64,000 bases of DNA. It comes from an uncultured Clostridia bacterium. GTDB lineage: Bacteria; Bacillota; Clostridia; Christensenellales; Aristaeellaceae. Below are positions 59,863 through 64,000 of this stretch, in pieces. The stretch is taken from NCBI GenBank assembly GCA_934675735.1, contig CAKURR010000006.1, positions 1 to 64,000 of the forward strand, given 5' to 3'. Under the pieces are notes generated by a model. That model worked only from the letters and a program-made list of their open reading frames with translations, did no database searches and had not been told where the DNA came from. Position numbers and translations under genes: made by a program. How positions within the stretch are numbered: the first letter of the stretch is position 1; every line of letters starts with the position of its first letter.

Positions 59863-59878
59863 CGTCTCTCTCCCCGTT

Positions 59879-61732
59879 TTACTGCAAAACAGCCGTCGCT
59901 TCGCTCTTGAAGTTGCCGTCCAGATAGAGCCGCCAGGTGCGAACGCCGCTGGTCTCGCTTCGCAGCGTCACGCGCAGCTCCATCTTCCCCGCGTCGGTGT
60001 ATGTCGCGGCATACATGTCGTTTTCCTGCCCGTTTTCATCCACCAGCGTCACGCGGACGGTCACGCCCTCTTCGGGCACATCCACCGCAACGGTGACGTT
60101 TGCCGTGTAGCGCCGCCTGTCATATCGGCCGACGGTTATATCCACCACGCTGCCGGGCAGCACCTCGGTGAATTTCTCGATGGACTGCGACAGCACCACG
60201 CCGTCCTGCCGCGCCGTATCGACGTTTTGATAGTCGATATCGCCGCACGTCAGCCCGACGGAGGCCATCCGCTCGACGGCTTCCTCTTCGCGCTGGCCGA
60301 CCAACTCCGGCACGACGACCCGCCCGCCGGATACCGTCAGCAACACCGCCGCGCCCGGCTCGGCGTTCGTCCCCGCCTCGGGGCTTTGGGCCAGCACAAC
60401 GCCGCGCAGCTTTTCGCTCGGCACGATTTCCACATAGCCCGCCGACAGGCCCTGCGCCGTCAGCACGTTTTCCGCGTCCTCCCGGGTCATGCCCGTCAGT
60501 CTGGGCACGAGCAGCAGCCCGCTCCCCTTGGATATCGTCGCCGTCACCTGCCCGCCGCGGCTGACCTCTTCGTTCGCCGCGGGGCTCTGGCCGCAGACAT
60601 AGCCCTCCGCCGCCAAATCGCTGTACGCGTATTCCACCTCCAGCGTCAGGCCGGCGTTGGCAATCATACGCCGCGCGGTCGTCTCGTCCAGCCCCGCCAA
60701 ATCGGGCATGCGCATCGTGACGAACATCGTTCGATACAGCCGAACGCCCGCCACGCCGATGAGCGCGACCAGCACCAGCACGATGAACATCGTCGCCAGC
60801 CGCGCGGGCAGGCCGAACGACTTTTTCTTTCTGCGGATTTTCTCGGCCACCTCGTGCGATTCTTCGATAATCGCCGAATGGTGCTGCTGCATGAACCCGC
60901 CGTCCGGATGGCGCAGCGCCCGCCGCAGATCGCGGGCCATCGCGTCCGCGCTCTGGTATCGCTCCTGAGGCAGTTTTTGCAGCGATTTGGCCACAATCAT
61001 CGCCACGGCGGGGCTGACCTTCGCCTGCTCTTCGATGGGCTTGGGCGGCTCCATCAGGTGCATCATCGCGACGGAAACCGCCGTTTCCCCCTCAAACGGC
61101 ACGTGGCCGCAGAGCATTTCGTAGAGAATCACGCCGACGGAGTATAAATCGCTCGCCTCCGTCGCCCGCATGCCCTTCGCCTGTTCCGGCGAAAAGTAAT
61201 GCACCGAGCCCATGACGTTGCCGTCCGTGGTCAGGGTTTTGGTATCCGCCATGCCCGCAATGCCGAAATCGCCGACCTTCACCTGCCCCGCACGGGAGAC
61301 CATCACGTTCTGCGGCTTCACATCCCTGTGGATGATGCCGCGCTGATGGGCGTGCCCAAGCGCCGCAAGGATTTGCAGCGTGAAGCGCACCGCGTCCTCC
61401 TGCGCAATGCCGCCGGTCTGGGTAATCAGTTCCTTGAGCGTCTGCCCGTCCACGTATTCCATCGCCAGATAGGATACGTCGCCGACCTCGCCCGCGTCGA
61501 TTAAATTCACGACGTTGGGGTGGCTCAGCTTGCGGCAGACCTCGCCTTCCCGCCTGAACCGCTCTTTGTATTCGGGGTCATCCGCATATTCCTCGCGCAG
61601 CACCTTGATGGCGACGGTCTGGTGCGTCTTGAGGTCAAATGCGCGATACACAATCGCCATGCCGCCCCGGCCGATGATATCCTCCACGCGGAAACGGCGG
61701 CTGATGATTTTGCCAATCAGTCTCGTCTCCAC
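59879..61732 (-). CDS. pknB: PASTA-domain Ser/Thr protein kinase
   Basis: The 617-residue membrane kinase senses cell-wall fragments and regulates growth and division. Kinase domain (about 14-270): glycine loop GRGGMAIVYRAFD (21-33), K43, catalytic HRDVKPQN (135-142), DFGIAG (155-160). One membrane helix (about 312-333), then three extracellular PASTA domains (about 342-545: MPDLAGLDETTARRMI, VPRLTGMTREDAENVL, VPELVGQREEEAVERM) and a C-terminal beta-rich tail. The start overlaps the phosphatase gene by 16 bases. This is the PrkC/Stk1-type kinase with its phosphatase. Confidence 0.96.
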   Translation of the reverse strand: METRLIGKIISRRFRVEDIIGRGGMAIVYRAFDLKTHQTVAIKVLREEYADDPEYKERFRREGEVCRKLSHPNVVNLIDAGEVGDVSYLAMEYVDGQTLKELITQTGGIAQEDAVRFTLQILAALGHAHQRGIIHRDVKPQNVMVSRAGQVKVGDFGIAGMADTKTLTTDGNVMGSVHYFSPEQAKGMRATEASDLYSVGVILYEMLCGHVPFEGETAVSVAMMHLMEPPKPIEEQAKVSPAVAMIVAKSLQKLPQERYQSADAMARDLRRALRHPDGGFMQQHHSAIIEESHEVAEKIRRKKKSFGLPARLATMFIVLVLVALIGVAGVRLYRTMFVTMRMPDLAGLDETTARRMIANAGLTLEVEYAYSDLAAEGYVCGQSPAANEEVSRGGQVTATISKGSGLLLVPRLTGMTREDAENVLTAQGLSAGYVEIVPSEKLRGVVLAQSPEAGTNAEPGAAVLLTVSGGRVVVPELVGQREEEAVERMASVGLTCGDIDYQNVDTARQDGVVLSQSIEKFTEVLPGSVVDITVGRYDRRRYTANVTVAVDVPEEGVTVRVTLVDENGQENDMYAATYTDAGKMELRVTLRSETSGVRTWRLYLDGNFKSEATAVLQ

Positions 61733-62448
61733 GGTTTGCCCTCCTCACCGGTGCAGAGAATCAGCGTCACGTTGTCGCTGCCGCCCGCCTCAAGCGCCAT
61801 TTCGACGAGGCGGTTGGCCGCCCGGTCGATGGTTTTGCTCTCAAGCAGCGTCTGCTCGATTTCGCCGTCGCGCACCATGCCCGTCAGCCCGTCCGTGCAG
61901 AGCAGAAAACGGTCGTCCGGGCGGATATCCGTCGCCAGCAGGTCGGGTGTGTTGTCGCCCTCCGTGCCGAGCGCGCGGGTGATGATGTTGCGGCGCGGGT
62001 GCACGCGGGCCTCTTCGGGCGTCAAAATGCCCGCGCGGACCAACTCGCCCACCAGCGAATGGTCATGCGTAATCTGCTCCATGTGCCCGTCGCGAAGGCG
62101 GTAAATGCGGCTGTCGCCGACGTGCGCGATATACATATAGCCGCCGCCGCGCCACATCAGCGAAATCGTCGTGCCCATGCCCGCGCATTCGGCGTGCCCC
62201 TGGGCATGCAGATAGATGCGCTCGTGCGCGCCGAGCACCGTCTTTTTCAGCAGGTCAACGGAGGGCTTTTTGTGCCGCGCGGCCATTTTGCGCACCGCGT
62301 CAATCGCCATTTGGCTGGCCACCTCGCCCGCCAGATGGCCGCCCATGCCGTCTGCGACGACAAAAACGCCGCGTTTTTCGTCAAACCAGGCCGCATCCTC
62401 ATTCTGTTTGCGTTTTTTGCCGATATCGGTGCGCATCGTCGCCGCCAC
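61717..62448 (-). CDS. prpC: PP2C-family Ser/Thr phosphatase (Stp/PrpC)
   Basis: The 243-residue metal-dependent phosphatase reverses PknB phosphorylation. Motifs: RKQNEDAAWFD (metal Asp region), VVADGMGGHLAGEVAS, AHVGDSRIYRL, LLCTDGLTGMV and GGSDNVTLIL. The start is the GTG at 62448, about 8 bases from GGAG; the GTG at 62457 abuts the site. It sits between rlmN and pknB, the normal order. Confidence 0.95.
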   Translation of the reverse strand: MAATMRTDIGKKRKQNEDAAWFDEKRGVFVVADGMGGHLAGEVASQMAIDAVRKMAARHKKPSVDLLKKTVLGAHERIYLHAQGHAECAGMGTTISLMWRGGGYMYIAHVGDSRIYRLRDGHMEQITHDHSLVGELVRAGILTPEEARVHPRRNIITRALGTEGDNTPDLLATDIRPDDRFLLCTDGLTGMVRDGEIEQTLLESKTIDRAANRLVEMALEAGGSDNVTLILCTGEEGKPWRRD

Positions 62449-62470
62449 GCCGTTCACTCCCCGCTGTTTT

Positions 62471-63538
62471 TTATATTTCAGTGTTCAGGCTGTTATCCTT
62501 GATATAGCGTCTGCGGAGCTGGCCGCACGCGCCCTCGATGTCGTCGCCCATTTCGCGGCGGCGGGTCACGGAAATGCCCTTCTGCTCGAGCGCATGCTTG
62601 AAAGCGTCCACCTCGCGCTCGGTCACGCCCGTCAGTCCGCGTTCCGGCACGCTGTTGAGCGGAATCAGGTTGACGTGGCACTGCATGCCGCGCAGCCGCC
62701 CCGCCAGCTCGACCGCCTGAGACGGGTCGGCGTTCACGCCGTGCACCAGCGCGTATTCAAAAATCACGCGCCGCCCCGTCTTTTCGATGTAGTTGCGGCA
62801 GGCGGCGAGCACGTCGTCCATGCTGTATTTGCGTGCGACGGGCATCAGCTTTTTGCGCACCTCGTCGTTGGGCGCGTGCAGCGAAAGCGACAACGTCACG
62901 GGCAAATCCTCTTCGGCAAAGCGGCGCATGTTTTCCACCAGCCCGCAGGTCGAGAGCGACACGCTGCGCATGCCGATGCACAGCCCGCCCTCCATCCGCA
63001 GAATCCGAAGGAATTTCACCACGTTGTCGTAATTATCCAGCGGTTCGCCGCTGCCCATCAGCACGATGTTGCCGACCTTCTGGCCCTGCGGGGCGAGCAC
63101 GCCGTTGGCACAGACGATCTGCCCCAGCATTTCCGCCGGGGTGAGGCTGCGCGCGCACCCGTCCAGCGTGGAGGCGCAGAACGCGCACCCCATGCGGCAA
63201 CCCACCTGAGTGGACAGGCAGAGCGTGTTGCCGTATTTATAGCGCATCAGCACGCCTTCGATGACGTTGCCGTCCGGCAGGCGATACAGCAGCTTGACAG
63301 TGCCGTCGAGCTTCGATTCAATCGTTTCCAGCACGGAAACGGGGTTCGCCGCGCAGTTTTCGGCCAGCGTTTCGCGAAGCGCCTTGGGCAGGTTGCTCAT
63401 CTGCTCAAACCCCGCGCCCTGATGCAGCCACGCGAACACCTGCTTGGCGCGGAAGGCGGGCTGGCCCAGCTGCTTGAAATACGCCGCCAGCTCATCGGGC
63501 GTCATGCCCAGCAGCTGCTTCTTTTCCATCTCGCTCAT
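62471..63538 (-). CDS. rlmN: Dual-specificity rRNA/tRNA C2-adenine methyltransferase RlmN
   Basis: The 355-residue radical SAM enzyme methylates A2503 of 23S rRNA and A37 of some tRNAs. CRMGCAFCAS (CxxxCxxC) holds the [4Fe-4S]; VLMGSGEPLDNYDNV, SLSTCGLVENM and SLSLHAPNDEVR are further blocks, and GACGQLR at the C-terminus carries a conserved catalytic cysteine. The ATG at 63538 shares its A with the rsmB stop codon. Confidence 0.97.
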   Translation of the reverse strand: MSEMEKKQLLGMTPDELAAYFKQLGQPAFRAKQVFAWLHQGAGFEQMSNLPKALRETLAENCAANPVSVLETIESKLDGTVKLLYRLPDGNVIEGVLMRYKYGNTLCLSTQVGCRMGCAFCASTLDGCARSLTPAEMLGQIVCANGVLAPQGQKVGNIVLMGSGEPLDNYDNVVKFLRILRMEGGLCIGMRSVSLSTCGLVENMRRFAEEDLPVTLSLSLHAPNDEVRKKLMPVARKYSMDDVLAACRNYIEKTGRRVIFEYALVHGVNADPSQAVELAGRLRGMQCHVNLIPLNSVPERGLTGVTEREVDAFKHALEQKGISVTRRREMGDDIEGACGQLRRRYIKDNSLNTEI

Positions 63539-64000
63539 CACGCCTTCACCCTGCGCATGCGGCAGACGTAGAAGCCGTCCGTGCCGTCCCTGTGCGCGAA
63601 CATCTGCAAGCCGTAGGCGTTTTCATGTGCAGCCAGCTTTTCCGGCAGCTCCGCGCCCATCGGCCAAACCTCGTATTCCGGATGGCACTCGAGGAACGCC
63701 TTCACCTGCGCCTCGTTTTCCTGCGGCAGGATGGAGCAGGTGGAATACACCAGCGTGCCGCCAACCTTCACCATCGGCGCGACCGCATCGAGGATATCCT
63801 TTTGCGTGCGGCAGAGCGCCTGCACGCCTTCCTCGGTCACGCGGTATTTGACGTCCGGCTTTTCGTTCATCACGCCCGTGCCGGAGCAGGGCGCATCCAC
63901 CAGCGCCGCGTCCAGCGTCATGGCCATGTCCTCGCGCGGGACGGAAGCGTCCTTGACCGCGGGGCGCACGTTTTCCAGCTTCAGGCGGTTCATCGTGCCG
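63538..64000 (-). CDS. rsmB: 16S rRNA m5C967 methyltransferase RsmB (partial, cut by window edge)
   Basis: Only the C-terminal about 153 residues are in the window; the gene continues past 64000. The methyltransferase domain is clear: ALVDAPCSGTGVMNEKPD with the helper cysteine and YSTCSILPQENEAQV with the nucleophilic cysteine (TC motif) of m5C methyltransferases. It shares one base with rlmN and heads the visible operon. Confidence 0.93.
   Translation of the reverse strand, partial: GTMNRLKLENVRPAVKDASVPREDMAMTLDAALVDAPCSGTGVMNEKPDVKYRVTEEGVQALCRTQKDILDAVAPMVKVGGTLVYSTCSILPQENEAQVKAFLECHPEYEVWPMGAELPEKLAAHENAYGLQMFAHRDGTDGFYVCRMRRVKA

Larger units (their letters stand above)
59506..59878. 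other. Gap between pknB and rsgA filled by repeats
   Basis: A 373-base gap with no gene. It holds copy B of the MITE-like element (59555-59769) and a half-copy of the nested-palindrome repeat (59811-59862). In related firmicutes pknB and rsgA are normally almost adjacent. No promoter for rsgA is clear. Confidence 0.7.

Overview
The window reads as a GC-rich member of the Firmicutes, most likely an uncultured gut-type clostridial lineage. The evidence is a PolC-type replicative polymerase, Lon next to EngB, PASTA-domain kinase with its PP2C phosphatase, RsgA, an LPXTG surface protein, an AbrB/SpoVT-type regulator, an [FeFe] hydrogenase, and sigma-A promoters close to TTGACA/TATAAT with GGAGG ribosome binding sites. 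I cannot fix the genus. No integrase, transposase, phage gene or CRISPR array is present; the only mobile-looking DNA is short non-coding repeats in the gaps.

Layout. At 1-400 a strong promoter fires leftward out of the window. 420-10700 is a mosaic of short units: a zinc-ribbon protein, an XRE regulator, yqeY, pgi and a sugar-phosphate isomerase, a YgiQ-type radical SAM enzyme, a NUDIX hydrolase, two unrelated FAD oxidoreductases and a membrane-anchored SPOR-like protein. 10770-18000 holds a DUF6062 protein, lon-engB, and a protein-modification locus: a zinc-type macrodomain ADP-ribosyl hydrolase, a divergent HxlR regulator, a class M sirtuin (SirTM) and a convergent TIM-barrel-like protein with a cysteine cluster. 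A seven-gene tRNA operon lies at 18129-18797, then an abrB-like regulator, a methionine gamma-lyase family enzyme and an EamA transporter. 21872-25413 encodes an [FeFe] hydrogenase and its GltD-like partner. 25688-28359 holds an LPXTG protein and a small alarmone synthetase.

From 28552 to the right edge nearly everything lies on the minus strand and follows the conserved firmicute housekeeping order. Read in transcription direction these are: rsmB (cut by the edge), rlmN, PP2C, pknB; rsgA, rpe, thiN, a trmK-nif3 fusion, a zinc-ribbon coiled-coil protein; rnpB (RNase P RNA); rpsB, tsf; pyrH, frr, a small PASTA-like protein, uppS, cdsA, dxr, rseP, ispG; polC; rimP, nusA, rnpM/ylxR, ylxQ, infB, rbfA, nrnA, truB, ribF; rpsO; pnp; and an M16 peptidase. 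Stop/start overlaps of 1-4 bases are frequent, so translation is probably coupled. The products cover translation and ribosome assembly, isoprenoid and undecaprenyl lipid synthesis, CDP-diacylglycerol synthesis, replication and RNA turnover.

The most interesting items are the SirTM/zinc-macrodomain locus arranged around an HxlR gene; three families of dispersed non-coding repeats, including a roughly 215-bp MITE-like element with terminal inverted repeats in two operon gaps and a 137-bp nested palindrome of five perfect hairpins; an [FeFe] hydrogenase whose partner subunit joins a NuoF C-terminal cluster to a GltD-type flavoprotein; a TrmK-Nif3 fusion; an unnamed small PASTA-like protein between frr and uppS; and a structured leader before the zinc-ribbon gene. 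Start sites were chosen from ribosome binding site spacing and family N-termini; uncertain ones are flagged.
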